A stretch of 64,000 bases of DNA, taken from the NCBI GenBank assembly GCA_029243485.1, contig JAQWRY010000001.1, positions 299,186 to 363,185 on the forward strand, given 5' to 3'. The notes below the pieces were generated by a model, which saw only the letters and a list, made by a program, of their open reading frames with translations, ran no database searches and had not been told where the DNA came from. The translations under genes were made by a program, and so were the position numbers. This stretch comes from Candidatus Binatia bacterium (GTDB lineage Bacteria; Desulfobacterota; Binatia; UBA12015). This document shows positions 1-9,076 of the stretch, in pieces; the stretch's first letter is position 1, and every line of letters starts with the position of its first letter.

Positions 1-268
1 CGAGATTGAACCGCGGCGTCCGCACCCAGCGGTTGCGGTAGTGACAGCGTCCGTCCTCGATCTTGAAGGCGTGCACCATCCCGTCGCCCGAGAACGGATG
101 ATACTCGTCGCGCGGCGCGTACTGCTGGTTCGGGCCGTTGCGATACAGGGTGCCCGCCAGCTCCTTCGGAAGCTCGCCGTCGATGACTAGATCGCGCGCC
201 TCGCCCTCCATCGGCCAGGGTTCCCACGCACCGGTCAGAAAGGGATGGTTCGGAAAAGATAGACTCAT
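1..268 (-). CDS. Carotenoid oxygenase family protein (partial, N-terminus only)
   Basis: The reading frame starts at an ATG at 268 with an AGGAGG-type ribosome binding site just upstream, and runs off the left window edge after 89 residues. The visible part has the N-terminal signature of the carotenoid cleavage oxygenase/RPE65 family: GTLYRNGPN, then YHPFSGDGMVHAFKIEDG, then YRNRWVRTPRF. Family members are non-haem iron dioxygenases that cut conjugated double bonds of carotenoids or related polyenes or stilbenes. The four iron-binding histidines lie further downstream and are outside the window, so activity and substrate cannot be judged. Confidence 0.9.
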   Translation of the reverse strand, partial: MSLSFPNHPFLTGAWEPWPMEGEARDLVIDGELPKELAGTLYRNGPNQQYAPRDEYHPFSGDGMVHAFKIEDGRCHYRNRWVRTPRFNL

Positions 269-358
269 GAGCTGCCTCCTGGACCGAATAGTAGCCAGGA
301 AGCCCCTCCGGAACCAACTCGACCCCACCCGCAACGGATCCTATGCTCCGGAGGAACC

Positions 359-862
359 ATGAGCGTCGAAGTCAATGGGATCGCCCACATCCAGCTCACC
401 GTGAACGATCCGGAGCGCTGCCTGCCCTTCTGGGAGAAACTCTGCCATTTCCTCGGGATGAAGAGCCTCATCCACGGGGACGGCGTGATCTACTGCATTG
501 GCAGTCGCACCGGGCTCCTCGTGCGCGCCGCTCCGGCGGGCAAGCGAGACCGCACCTTCGACCAGGACCGCTCGGGAGTGCACCACTTCTGCTTCCGCGC
601 CCGGAGTCGCGACGACGTCGACGCGATTCACCGGTTCCTGCAGGACGAGCTCGAAGCGCACATCGTGCATGCCCCCGAGGATGGACCGCAGTTCGCTCCG
701 GGCTATTACTCGGTCCTCTTCGAGGATCCCGACGGGATCAGGGCCGAAGTGAATCACGTCCCGGGAAAGGGGCACTTCGGCGACGAGGGCCGGCTGGGTC
801 CGGCCGGCCCCGGACCGGCCGATCGGTTCGGAGACGACGGCGTGACCGGCTCAGACGATTAG
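359..862 (+). CDS. VOC (glyoxalase/dioxygenase superfamily) protein
   Basis: A 167-residue single VOC module. The ATG at 359 follows GGAGGAACC. Candidate metal ligands are in the usual places: His10 in GIAHIQL, His75 or His76 in GVHHFCF, and Glu130 in the terminal strand, with Tyr116 in GYYSVLFEDPDG preceding it. This FEDPDG...E pattern is typical of glyoxalase-like lyases and extradiol-type proteins. The last 30 residues are Gly/Pro-rich and probably disordered. The gene stands alone and is divergent from the carotenoid oxygenase gene. Substrate unknown. A strong hairpin follows 38 bases after the stop. Confidence 0.85.
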   Translation: MSVEVNGIAHIQLTVNDPERCLPFWEKLCHFLGMKSLIHGDGVIYCIGSRTGLLVRAAPAGKRDRTFDQDRSGVHHFCFRARSRDDVDAIHRFLQDELEAHIVHAPEDGPQFAPGYYSVLFEDPDGIRAEVNHVPGKGHFGDEGRLGPAGPGPADRFGDDGVTGSDD

Positions 863-899
863 CCGCGCCTACACGGTCCGGGTGCACCGCACATATTGA

Positions 900-938
900 C
901 CCGAGGGCCCCGAAAGCGGGATATTCGGGGCCCTCGGG
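900..938 (+). terminator. Perfect 15-bp hairpin, terminator-like, no U-tract
   Basis: Bases 900-914 and 924-938 are perfect reverse complements around a 9-base loop, giving a very stable GC-rich stem. It lies between the VOC stop at 862 and the next start at 1009. No run of T follows, so it would act as a factor-assisted terminator or as a 3' stabilising or 5' leader structure. Seen directly; the function is inferred. Confidence 0.5.
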
Positions 939-1008
939 GCTCCCATCCTGCCGCGACCACCACGAGCCCCCCTCGACGGACGCACGAACGAACCGCAGGA
1001 GAATGCAC

Positions 1009-1839
1009 ATGCACAACCACAAAATTCTCTTGCCGCTGATCGCGGCGATCGCCTTCCTCGTTCCGGCTCCTGCCCTCGCTCACCAGACCTCGCTGAAGGC
1101 GGTGTTCATCGCCGTTGCGGCGAGTGCGTCGCCGGTGAAGTTCGGGCCGAAGACCGCAGTGTCGATGAACCTCAGCTCCGGCAACGGCGGCACCATCAAG
1201 CTGAAGCTGAAGAAGGTTAGCGATGCCGCCGGCGGAAAGATCACGGCGGCCGGCAACAAGCTGCGCATGGACGTCATCGTGAACGGCGCCGCGCAGACCT
1301 GGCAGATTCCCTTCGACATCTCGAACGGCAAAGGGAAGATCAACAATCACCTGCTCGGCCTCGTGAAGCCCGACATCATTCAGATCGTCGACATGGCTCT
1401 CGAGGACTCCGGAGGCGTCGCCTTCGGCCACTTCGGGTTCACGAACGAAGCGGGCCCGAGCAAGGCGCTCGCCTCCGCGATGGTCCAGACGGAAGACGGC
1501 AGCTTCATTCGCCTCGCCGACACGCGGGACGCCGACGTCTCTCTCAAGGCGAAGCACGGGGCCGAACTGAAAGTCCGCTTCGACAAACTCCACGACACGC
1601 TGGGCAACGACATTAATGCCGCGGGGAACCGCCTCGAAGTGAAGACCATCGTAAACGGGACGCCGAAAACCGACAACTTCAGCTTCGACATCGTGAACGA
1701 CAGCGGAGAGGTGGGCTTCAGCATCCCCGGCCTGAGCGCGGGCGACAAGGTGCGGATCATAAGCGTCGAAGGGTTCGACCCCGACAACAAGCGGTTCGCC
1801 GCCCTCGGCGTGCGCATCCAGAACCCACCGGCGCCGTAA
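1009..1839 (+). CDS. Secreted protein with two tandem copies of an unassigned domain
   Basis: 276 residues. The start at 1009 is preferred over the ATG at 1003 because AGGAG at 997-1001 is well spaced only for 1009. A classical signal peptide (hydrophobic core LLPLIAAIAFLVP, cleavage after ALA near residue 24) is followed by two homologous segments of about 90-110 residues. Each contains G-x-(I/L)-K-(L/V)-(K/R) followed by a K-(V/L)-x-D stretch, then INAAGN(R/K)L-like, then IVNG..(K/Q)T, then F-DI-N--G, then a closing hydrophobic strand (IIQIV in copy 1, VRIISV in copy 2). The composition suggests two beta-sandwich units. I do not recognise the family. Neighbours give no functional hint; the gene sits alone between the hairpin and a SnoaL-like gene. 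Confidence 0.8.
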   Translation: MHNHKILLPLIAAIAFLVPAPALAHQTSLKAVFIAVAASASPVKFGPKTAVSMNLSSGNGGTIKLKLKKVSDAAGGKITAAGNKLRMDVIVNGAAQTWQIPFDISNGKGKINNHLLGLVKPDIIQIVDMALEDSGGVAFGHFGFTNEAGPSKALASAMVQTEDGSFIRLADTRDADVSLKAKHGAELKVRFDKLHDTLGNDINAAGNRLEVKTIVNGTPKTDNFSFDIVNDSGEVGFSIPGLSAGDKVRIISVEGFDPDNKRFAALGVRIQNPPAP

Positions 1840-1931
1840 CGCATAAACCGCCCCGCGTCCCGCAGCTCGATCGGCCCGACTCCGAGACGTGGGCTGAGGT
1901 GCACGATCGGGGCACGGGAGGAGTGGAGCCG

Positions 1932-2417
1932 ATGGCAGAGTTCGCAAAGGAAGAGATCCTCGAGGCACACAACCGGTTCCTCGACGTGCGCGGACGCGTC
2001 GTCGAGGGTGAGATCGGCTGGGACGCCATGGCCGATTTCTTCACCGAGGAGGCGACCTTCGTCGACCCGGCCTGGGGGCGCGTCGACGGACGCGACAACA
2101 TCCGCGCGTTCTTCAAGAAGAGTATGCAGGGACTCGACGGCTGGTCCTTCCCGCACGAGTGGGAGGTGGTCGAGGGCAATCGCCTCGTCACCGGCTGGCA
2201 GAATCGACTTCCCGGCCGGCGACCAGACGGCGGCTACTGGCAGGCCCCGGGCATGTCGCGCCTGATCTACGCCGGAGACGGCAAGTTCTCTCTCGAGCAC
2301 GACCTTCTGAACATGGCCCATGTCTTCGAGGTTATGAAGGAGAGCGGCTGGAAGCCTTCGGGCCCCATGAACGCGCCGCCCAAACAGCCCGTCCGCCTAT
2401 GCGCGTGGGAGCCGTGA
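1932..2417 (+). CDS. SnoaL-like / NTF2-fold protein
   Basis: 161 residues from the ATG at 1932, which has AGGAG 8 bases upstream; an earlier in-frame start at 1899 lacks a site. The helix-rich N-terminus (EEILEAHNRFLDVRGRV), the central ATFVDPAWGRVDGRDNIRAF segment and the later WEVVEG...TGWQNRLPGRRPDG strands fit the NTF2-like alpha+beta barrel of SnoaL-type cyclases, isomerases and steroid delta-isomerases. Catalytic residues cannot be assigned. It may form a transcriptional unit with the downstream efflux gene (24 bases apart), but a functional link is not evident. Confidence 0.75.
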   Translation: MAEFAKEEILEAHNRFLDVRGRVVEGEIGWDAMADFFTEEATFVDPAWGRVDGRDNIRAFFKKSMQGLDGWSFPHEWEVVEGNRLVTGWQNRLPGRRPDGGYWQAPGMSRLIYAGDGKFSLEHDLLNMAHVFEVMKESGWKPSGPMNAPPKQPVRLCAWEP

Positions 2418-2440
2418 GCGCCGCTAAAACTCGTGTCGAG

Positions 2441-3850
2441 ATGGACCGACGTCACAAAATCATTCGTTTTCGGCACCTGCGTCGGGCCACCGTGGTTTCT
2501 GCAGCGCTTCTCACCGGCTGTATCTCCGCGAACCCTGCGCCCGACCTTGCCCGCACGGCGGATCTCGCGAGCAATCGGACCGGCCTCGACGCGAACCTTG
2601 CTCAGATTTGGTCGGGCCCGTGGGAGGATCGATCCGGCGGATGGGACGGGCATGAAGCACTCGGCATCGACGCGGCCGTGCGCGGTGCGCTCCAGAACGA
2701 CCCAGCCCTGCGCCGACACCTTGCGCTGGTCGCCGAGCGTCGAGCCGACCTCTCGCAGGCGTCGCTCCCGCCCAACCCGATCGTCGCGATGACGTTCGGA
2801 ACCGCGCTCGACGGTATGGCGGGCGCCCCGTTCGCCGTGCAGGCGATTCAGCAACTCACGTGGCTCTGGACGATGAGCGACCGAATCGATGCGGCAGACG
2901 CTGTTCTCGACGGCGCGGTCTTTCGGGCGGCGCACCGGGTCGTCACCACGTCGGCGACCGTGCGCGTGACGTTCGCCCGCGCGATGTGCATGGAACGCCT
3001 CACGCAACTGAACGAGTCGTACGTCAAAACGACGAAGAGGACGCTCGGGAAGATCTCCGAGCTCCACGGCGACGGCGGCGCCTCCCAGGTCGACCTCGAC
3101 CGGGCCCGGATGGACGCGAGCCGCGCGTCCGCAGACTACGTCAATGCGCTGCGCATGTACCGCTCGCTGCAGCTCGAACTCCTGCGTCTGATAGGACGCC
3201 CCGAAATCTCCACGGACTGGAAGATGGCGGGCAATCTCGCCGCGACGCTACGCTACGATCCCCCCACCGAAGAAGACATCGAGGCGCGCGCGACGACCGT
3301 CCGCCTGGATCTGGCTGCCGCCGCCCGCTTTCGCGACGCGGCCGACGCCGAAGCCAGCCTCGCCGGCTGGATGCGCTTCCCGCAGGTCAGCCTCGCCACG
3401 GGCTTCCGTCAGAACTTCAGCCGAAGACACGGATGGATGACGGGAGGGGCGCTGTCGATCCCGATCTTCGACGCCGGCTCGGCAGCGATCGCCCGTGCCG
3501 GTGCGCGGATCGATCAGGCCGAGCTCTCGATCGCCGAACTCCGTCAGGCCGCGATCACCCAAGCGCGGCTGGCCCTGAACGAGTGGCTGCGCGCGCGCGA
3601 GCAGACGAAGCTCTACGGGGAGACCCTGGTGGCGCCCGCAAAGCGCGTCGTCGCCTCGCTCCAGGACGCGGACGATTCGGGCGAGGCCTATGTCACGGCG
3701 CTCCTACTCGCGCAGCGACGAATGATCATGCTCGAACGCGCCCGGGTCCAGGAGATGTTGGCCGGCGCAACCGCGTGGGTGAAGCTCGAGACCGCGGTCG
3801 GTGGCTCCCTCCAGCTACCCCTGGAAGCGCCCGCCGCTCCGGCGTTCTGA
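2441..3850 (+). CDS. TolC-family outer-membrane efflux lipoprotein
   Basis: 469 residues from the ATG at 2441; no good ribosome site is visible, and GTG codons just upstream are alternatives. A lipobox (LLTGC) ends a short signal peptide, so the protein is probably acylated. The rest is the duplicated coiled-coil outer-membrane factor fold: a DPALRRHLALVAERRADLSQASLPPNP helix-turn typical of OEP repeats, long alpha-helical stretches, and LSIPIFDAGSAAIARAGARIDQAE, the conserved P-I-F-(D/N)-x-G start of the second OEP repeat. It should provide the outer-membrane duct of a tripartite RND or ABC exporter. The partner membrane-fusion and pump genes are not adjacent, which is unusual for heavy-metal or RND operons. 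Confidence 0.88.
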   Translation: MDRRHKIIRFRHLRRATVVSAALLTGCISANPAPDLARTADLASNRTGLDANLAQIWSGPWEDRSGGWDGHEALGIDAAVRGALQNDPALRRHLALVAERRADLSQASLPPNPIVAMTFGTALDGMAGAPFAVQAIQQLTWLWTMSDRIDAADAVLDGAVFRAAHRVVTTSATVRVTFARAMCMERLTQLNESYVKTTKRTLGKISELHGDGGASQVDLDRARMDASRASADYVNALRMYRSLQLELLRLIGRPEISTDWKMAGNLAATLRYDPPTEEDIEARATTVRLDLAAAARFRDAADAEASLAGWMRFPQVSLATGFRQNFSRRHGWMTGGALSIPIFDAGSAAIARAGARIDQAELSIAELRQAAITQARLALNEWLRAREQTKLYGETLVAPAKRVVASLQDADDSGEAYVTALLLAQRRMIMLERARVQEMLAGATAWVKLETAVGGSLQLPLEAPAAPAF

Positions 3851-3896
3851 CACACCCTCTGGCGCTCTGCCCGTCCCGTCCGTACGAAGGAGTCCC

Positions 3897-4814
3897 ATGA
3901 CGACTTCGCCGACCGAGCAGACCTGGCTCGACCAACGGGATCTGGGCGGACTCCGCCATCGCCTTCTCACATGGGAGGGCGACGGCCCGCTCGTGCTGCT
4001 CGTACACGCCGCGAGCCTTTGCGCCGGCGCCTGGGCCCCGGTCGTATCGCGACTCTCTCCGGGCATGCAGGTCGTCGCGGTCGACCAGCGCGGCCACGGC
4101 GACACCGACGCGCCGGCCGGCTCCGAGGCCTACTCCTGGGAGCTGTTCGGCAACGACTTTGTGAGCATCGTCGAGTCCGTGACCAAGCGCTACGGGCGAG
4201 CTCCCGACCTCTGCGTGACCCACTCGTTCGCCGGCGACTGTGCCTTGGTCGGCCTGGCGAAGCGATCCGTGCCAATCGGCAAGATGATCCTGCTCGATCC
4301 GGTGCTCGCCGACGCCGAGGGCGCGACGGTAGGCGCCGAGCGACTCGCCAAAGGCACGATGCGTCTCGGCGAGCGGGAAGCAGGGGGCTTCAACTCCGCG
4401 GACGCGGTCGGCGAAGGTCTCGAACGCATCCTGCGTGCTCAGCTGGAGCGCGAAGGCCTCGACGCGGACGCCAAAGCGGCGTTCGCCGAGTTTGGAAGCG
4501 CCCCCGACGCCTCGGGGCGATATCGGCTGAAGTGCCGCCGCGAGAACGAGGCGGAGGTGTATCGAAACCGTCTCGCGATCGCGGACTACCTCGCAGACAA
4601 ATTGGTCGATGCCGACGTCCAACTCGTCTTCTCGAGCCGCCGGCGCGCGAAGCCCGAGGACCAAGCCGCCGCTTACGCGCGCGACTGGGACGTCGCGCAG
4701 CGCGTCGTGAGCCGGTGCCGCGCGGGCGACGTTCACCGACTCGACACCGTCGGCCATTTCCTCGTCCTCGAGGCCCCCGACCTCGTCGCCGAGACGATCC
4801 GCGGGCTCGCCTGA
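3897..4814 (+). CDS. Alpha/beta hydrolase
   Basis: 305 residues; the ATG at 3897 has GAAGGAG 5 bases upstream. Alpha/beta hydrolase fold: oxyanion-loop region LLVHAASLCAGAW, DQRGHGDTD after strand 4, nucleophile elbow THSFAG with Ser110 (Thr replaces the usual first Gly), and catalytic His287 in VGHFLVLEAPD. The substrate is unknown. The stop codon overlaps the start of the phosphatase gene by one base, so the two are translationally coupled and probably act on related material or are simply co-expressed. Confidence 0.85.
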   Translation: MTTSPTEQTWLDQRDLGGLRHRLLTWEGDGPLVLLVHAASLCAGAWAPVVSRLSPGMQVVAVDQRGHGDTDAPAGSEAYSWELFGNDFVSIVESVTKRYGRAPDLCVTHSFAGDCALVGLAKRSVPIGKMILLDPVLADAEGATVGAERLAKGTMRLGEREAGGFNSADAVGEGLERILRAQLEREGLDADAKAAFAEFGSAPDASGRYRLKCRRENEAEVYRNRLAIADYLADKLVDADVQLVFSSRRRAKPEDQAAAYARDWDVAQRVVSRCRAGDVHRLDTVGHFLVLEAPDLVAETIRGLA

Positions 4815-5602
4815 TGGCACCGTTCCGGGACCCACCCGCCGAGACCTTCGAAGCAATCGCCAACTTCCGGGATCTCGGGGGACACCAGACCACAACCGGC
4901 CGACGGCTGCGGCGCGGAGTCCTCTTCCGTAGCGGCCACCTCGGTCGCGCGACCGACGACGATGTGGCCGAACTGCAGCGACTCGGGATCCGCCGCGTCT
5001 TCGACTTCCGCACACAGGCGGACATCGCCGCCGACGGCGCCGACCGCCTTCCCAACGGCACGCAGCACGTACAGCTCCCGATGCCCGATCCCGCCGCCGG
5101 CGAGGACATCCGGACCCTCATCGCGAAGAACGCCACGGACGGCCTCGAAGAGATCTTCGGAAACGGCAGAGCGGAGAAGCTGATGACCCGCGGCGCCGCG
5201 CACATCGTACGTCATCGCCCCGAGCCCTACACCCGGTTCATGCACGGGCTCTGCGAGGCCGACGCCCTTCCCGCGCTCTTCCATTGCTCCGCCGGGAAGG
5301 ACCGCGCCGGTTGGGCCGCCTCGGTGGTCCTCCTGGCCGTCGACGTCCCTGACGACGAGGTGATCGAGCAGTACCTCCTGAGCAATCTCGCCGCCGAGCG
5401 GCTTCGTCAGAACCTGACCGAGCGCGACGCGCGAACCTGGGGCGGCGTCCTGCAGCCCCTTCTCGAAGTTCGGCCCGAATACATCGAAGCCTCGTTCGAA
5501 GCGATGCGCGAGCGCTGGGGCGACTTCGACAGCTACCTCCGCGACGGCCTCGGCGTGAGCGAGGCCCAGCGCGACCAGCTCCGGGCGAAGCTTCTGGAGT
5601 AG
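4814..5602 (+). CDS. Tyrosine-phosphatase-like (DUF/Y_phosphatase3) protein
   Basis: 262 residues. The start ATG overlaps the TGA of the preceding hydrolase (TGATG). The N-terminus NFRDLGG and FRSGHL...FDFRT blocks and the P-loop HCSAGKDRAG (Cys158 nucleophile, Arg164) identify the MptpB/Y_phosphatase3 group of dual-specificity or lipid phosphatases. The Lys in the P-loop is typical of this group, which can act on phosphotyrosine, phosphoserine or phosphoinositides. Residues 180-262 are helical. Likely cytoplasmic; no signal peptide. Confidence 0.85.
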   Translation: MAPFRDPPAETFEAIANFRDLGGHQTTTGRRLRRGVLFRSGHLGRATDDDVAELQRLGIRRVFDFRTQADIAADGADRLPNGTQHVQLPMPDPAAGEDIRTLIAKNATDGLEEIFGNGRAEKLMTRGAAHIVRHRPEPYTRFMHGLCEADALPALFHCSAGKDRAGWAASVVLLAVDVPDDEVIEQYLLSNLAAERLRQNLTERDARTWGGVLQPLLEVRPEYIEASFEAMRERWGDFDSYLRDGLGVSEAQRDQLRAKLLE

Positions 5603-5653
5603 CCGGAATCCGGTTTGCGTGGGGCGCGTCTTCGCGCCAGGGTCTGCGCAGCC

Positions 5654-6687
5654 ATGGACGTACGCATCACCCACCTCCCCACGATCGAGATCCGCTTTCC
5701 GACGTCCGACTTCCTCGACGGGTCGGATGCCATGAATCCAGACCCCGACTACTCCGCTGCGTACGTCGTCGTCGAAGTCTGGAAGTACGCTCCGACCTTT
5801 CTCCCGAAGCGCAGGTCGAACTCGTCGACTTTCGGCACATCTCGGACGCAATCACGCCGCAGGAGGCGCTCGAGCGTCTCCGTGCGCTTGCGGACACCCG
5901 CTCCGAGCGCGAGACCGAGATCCTCGCGAACGGATACCCCGCTTACATCACGTCGGCGGGCTGGCTCGGCTACGACGACGACAAGATTCGAAGGCTTTGC
6001 CGCGAATCGCTGGCGGCCGGCTGGACGAGTTTCAAGATGAAGGTCGGCCAGGATGTCGAGGACGACCTGCGACGCGGCCGAATCGTGCGTGAAGAGATCG
6101 GCCCCGATCGGGATCTGATGGTCGACGCCAACCAGGTCTGGGACGTCGGCGAAGCGATGGATGACATGGCGGCACTAGCCGAACTCGACTTGCTCTGGAT
6201 CGAGGAACCAACGAGCCCCGACGACATCCTCGGACACGCACGCATCCGTCGCGAGATCCACCCGGTTGGGGTGGCAACCGGTGAACACTGCCATAACCGC
6301 GTCATGTGGAAGCAGTTCTTCGAAGCTGACGCGATCGACTACGCGCAGATCGACGGCTGCCGACTCGCCAGATTGAACGAAGTCTTCGCCGTGTTGCTGA
6401 TGGCCGCGAAGTACGGCGTCCCGGTTTGTCCCCACGCCGGCGGCGTCGGGCTCTGCGAGTACGTGCAACATTTCTCGATCCTCGACTACATCTGCGTGAG
6501 CGAGAGGCTCGAGGGCCGGATGACCGAGTACGCCGAGCATCTACACAAGCACTTCGTGCACCCCGCCGTCGTCCGCGACGGCCGCTACCGCGCGCCGGAG
6601 GCGCCGGGGTTCAACGTGAAGATCCGAGGGGACAGCGCGACACGCTACGCGTTCCCGAATGGGACGGCGTGGAAAGACCGTCCTTGA
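5654..6687 (+). pseudogene. L-fuconate dehydratase-like enolase superfamily gene, internally deleted and frameshifted
   Basis: From the ATG at 5654 the frame reads the family N-terminus ([21 protein letters not shown] then SAAYVV) for about 40 residues and then turns to nonsense near 5780. From about 5782 the frame shifted by two bases continues in register with the family to 6687: [25 protein letters not shown] (catalytic Lys pair), LMVDANQ, WIEEPTSPDD, ATGEH and CPHAGGVGLCE. Compared with L-fuconate/rhamnonate dehydratases (about 430 residues), roughly 100 residues between the N-terminal strand and the barrel (the capping-domain region before LSPE) are missing. All metal and acid-base residues of the barrel survive, but the capping domain is lost. 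I infer a pseudogene; an assembly collapse is the alternative. Confidence 0.85.
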
Positions 6688-9017
6688 CGCAGCCCTCCTT
6701 GAACACCCCGAGCCGATCGCTTCGCGCGGCGCCGTGGCTGCTCATCGCCCTCATCGTCGCCGCCTACGCGCCGACGTGGGACGCCGAGTTCGTGGTCTGG
6801 GACGACGACGATCACATCTACGAGAACCGGCACATCCTCGCCGAGGACGGCTACTGGGAAGCGTGGAAGGATTGGCGCGACCCCGCCTTCTACCCGATCA
6901 CGTTCACGAGCTGGTACGTCGAGTGGCGCGTCGCCGATGGAGACCCCTGGCTCTTTCACGTGAACAACGTCGTCTTGCACGCGACGAACGCGATCCTTCT
7001 CGGATTGCTGCTCCGCGCCCTCGGACTCGGCTACGGCCTCGCGTGGACCATCGCCGGCGTCTGGGCGCTCCATCCTCAACAAGCGGCCAGCGTCGCCTGG
7101 CTGACCGAGCGGAAGAATCTGCTCTACGCGCTGTTCTATCTCGCGGCGATGCTGGCCTACGCGAGTTCCGTGACGCGGGAAGCCGGGGCCGCCACGCGCG
7201 GCTGGATCCTTTCTCTCGTTCTGGCGCTCGCCGCGCTGCTCAGCAAGGCCACCGCCGTCACTCTGCCAATCGCCATCGCACTCACCCACTGGGTCCGCGG
7301 CGCGAAATTCGACCGACGGGCTCTCGTGCGCATCGGTGCGTTCTTCGCACTCTCGATCGTGGTCGGACTGGTCCACGTTTCTCGAGAGGAAGTGACCCCT
7401 CTCCTGCCCTTCAGCACGCGGATGCTCGTCGCGGCACGCGCCGCCTGGTTCTACGTCGGCAAGTTCTTGTGGCCAACCGAGCTCGTGGCGGTCTATCCGA
7501 GATGGGCACTCGAGTCCGCACCGATCTGGGGCGGCGTATCCTTCGCCGCGCTCGGAGCGGCCGCGGCGATCGGACTCTGGCAGGCCCGACAAATTCCCGA
7601 GATCGCTTGGCTCGGTGTCGGAATGTACGCCGCCAACATTGCTCTCGTCATAGGCGTCGTCTGGTTTCCGTTCATGGGCTACTCGTTCGTGTCGGACCAC
7701 CTCCTGTACGTGGCGGCCGCGGGACTCGCGCTGGTCTTCGGCCTCGTCGCGAATGCACTCCTCACTGCGGTCCGTGCCGGCGACGCCGTTCGAGTCACCA
7801 TCGGGGGCGCGCTCTGGCTCTTCCTGGCCTTCCTCACCTGGCAGCAAACCGGGCTGTGGGAGAACACCGAGGCGCTGTGGACGCGGACCCTGGCCCTGAA
7901 CCCGGAAAGTCGGCTCGCCCACAAAAACCTCGGCGTCTTCCTCATGGAGTCGGGACGGCCCGACGAGGCGCACGCCCACTTCGAGGCCACGCTCGCGCTC
8001 GAACCGAACGACGTCGAGGCGCTCCTCAACATGGGCGTCCTCGCCTCCGATCGCGGGGATTGGAACACCGCGATCCGCTACTACACCCGCACGATCGAGC
8101 GCGGCGCGTATCTGGCCATGGCGTTCAACAACCTCGGGATCGCCGCAACGCGCACCGGCAAGATCGACGCTGCGATCGGCTTCTACGAGCAATCCCTCGA
8201 GCACGACTCGGGCGATCCGCGGACGTGGATGAACCTCGGCGCGGCCCGGGCCGCGGCGGGAGACCTCGACGGCGCGATCGAGGACTACGAAACCGCGCTT
8301 CGCATGAACCCGAGGGGCGCGAAGGCGCACTACAACCTCGCAGTCGCACTCTACACGCGGAACCAACCCGAAGCGGCCGCGGAGCACTACGAACACGTCC
8401 TGGCGGTCGAACCGGCCGACGTCGACGCGCTTTACAACCTGGGCGTCATCCGGATGGACCTCAGGCAAACCGCCGAAGCCATAGCACGGTTCCGCGAGGT
8501 GCTCGCGGTGGACGCCACCCACCCCGAGGCCGCGCATAACCTTGGCGTGGTATTGCTCAACAGCGGCGACTCCGTCGCTGCCGAGGAGGCCTTCACCCGC
8601 GCCTACACCCTCGCCCCGGGCGACCCCGATACCGCTCGCATGCTGGCGATGATCCGGCAACGACGCGACGACGCGGGCGGCGCGATCGCAGTCCTCGAAG
8701 AAGCACTGGCTCGAGACCGCGAGCAGCCCCTACTCGCGAACCAGCTCGCGTGGCTGCGCGCGACGAGCGCGGATCCACAATGGCGCAACCCGCAGGAGGC
8801 CATCGCCTGGGCCAAGATCGGCGTCCTGGGCGGCGGCGGACACCCCTCCTATCTGGACACCTTGGCCGCGGCCCTCGCCGCCGCCGGCCGGTTCAGCGAC
8901 GCAGAGGCCATGACTCGCGCGGCGATCGCGCGAACGCCGGAGCGCACACCCGCTGCCGTCGAACGCGAGCGGCGGCGCGCTCTCTACGCGATGGAGAAAC
9001 CCTTCGCCGCTCAGTGA
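6669..9017 (+). CDS. TMTC-like membrane protein with C-terminal TPR repeats
   Basis: About 782 residues. The start is uncertain: GTG 6669, TTG 6684 or TTG 6699 are in frame, none with a good ribosome site, and the first overlaps the end of the fucose-dehydratase relic. The N-terminal half carries about 10 hydrophobic helices beginning with LLIALIVAAYAPTW, then WDDDDHIYEN, HVNNVVLHATNAILLGLLL and VAWLTERKNLLYALFYLAAM, the hallmarks of TMTC/DUF1736-type proteins, which resemble GT-C glycosyltransferases. From about residue 410 there are eight or so TPR units (for example LAHKNLGVFLMESGRPDEA and AHYNLAVALYTRNQPEAA). Eukaryotic TMTCs are O-mannosyltransferases; bacterial homologues are mostly uncharacterised, so glycosylation is only a possible role. 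Confidence 0.82.
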   Translation: MERPSLTQPSLNTPSRSLRAAPWLLIALIVAAYAPTWDAEFVVWDDDDHIYENRHILAEDGYWEAWKDWRDPAFYPITFTSWYVEWRVADGDPWLFHVNNVVLHATNAILLGLLLRALGLGYGLAWTIAGVWALHPQQAASVAWLTERKNLLYALFYLAAMLAYASSVTREAGAATRGWILSLVLALAALLSKATAVTLPIAIALTHWVRGAKFDRRALVRIGAFFALSIVVGLVHVSREEVTPLLPFSTRMLVAARAAWFYVGKFLWPTELVAVYPRWALESAPIWGGVSFAALGAAAAIGLWQARQIPEIAWLGVGMYAANIALVIGVVWFPFMGYSFVSDHLLYVAAAGLALVFGLVANALLTAVRAGDAVRVTIGGALWLFLAFLTWQQTGLWENTEALWTRTLALNPESRLAHKNLGVFLMESGRPDEAHAHFEATLALEPNDVEALLNMGVLASDRGDWNTAIRYYTRTIERGAYLAMAFNNLGIAATRTGKIDAAIGFYEQSLEHDSGDPRTWMNLGAARAAAGDLDGAIEDYETALRMNPRGAKAHYNLAVALYTRNQPEAAAEHYEHVLAVEPADVDALYNLGVIRMDLRQTAEAIARFREVLAVDATHPEAAHNLGVVLLNSGDSVAAEEAFTRAYTLAPGDPDTARMLAMIRQRRDDAGGAIAVLEEALARDREQPLLANQLAWLRATSADPQWRNPQEAIAWAKIGVLGGGGHPSYLDTLAAALAAAGRFSDAEAMTRAAIARTPERTPAAVERERRRALYAMEKPFAAQ

Positions 9018-9076
9018 TCCGTGAAGCGTTCGGGGACGGCTGGCTACGAGGGCGGTCGGTCGGCTAGCCTCTGGCT

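Noticed and set aside
6426..6668. Extension of the TMTC-like protein upstream to 6426
   Set aside because: This would overlap the fuconate dehydratase barrel in a different frame; upstream residues are Arg-rich shadow sequence.
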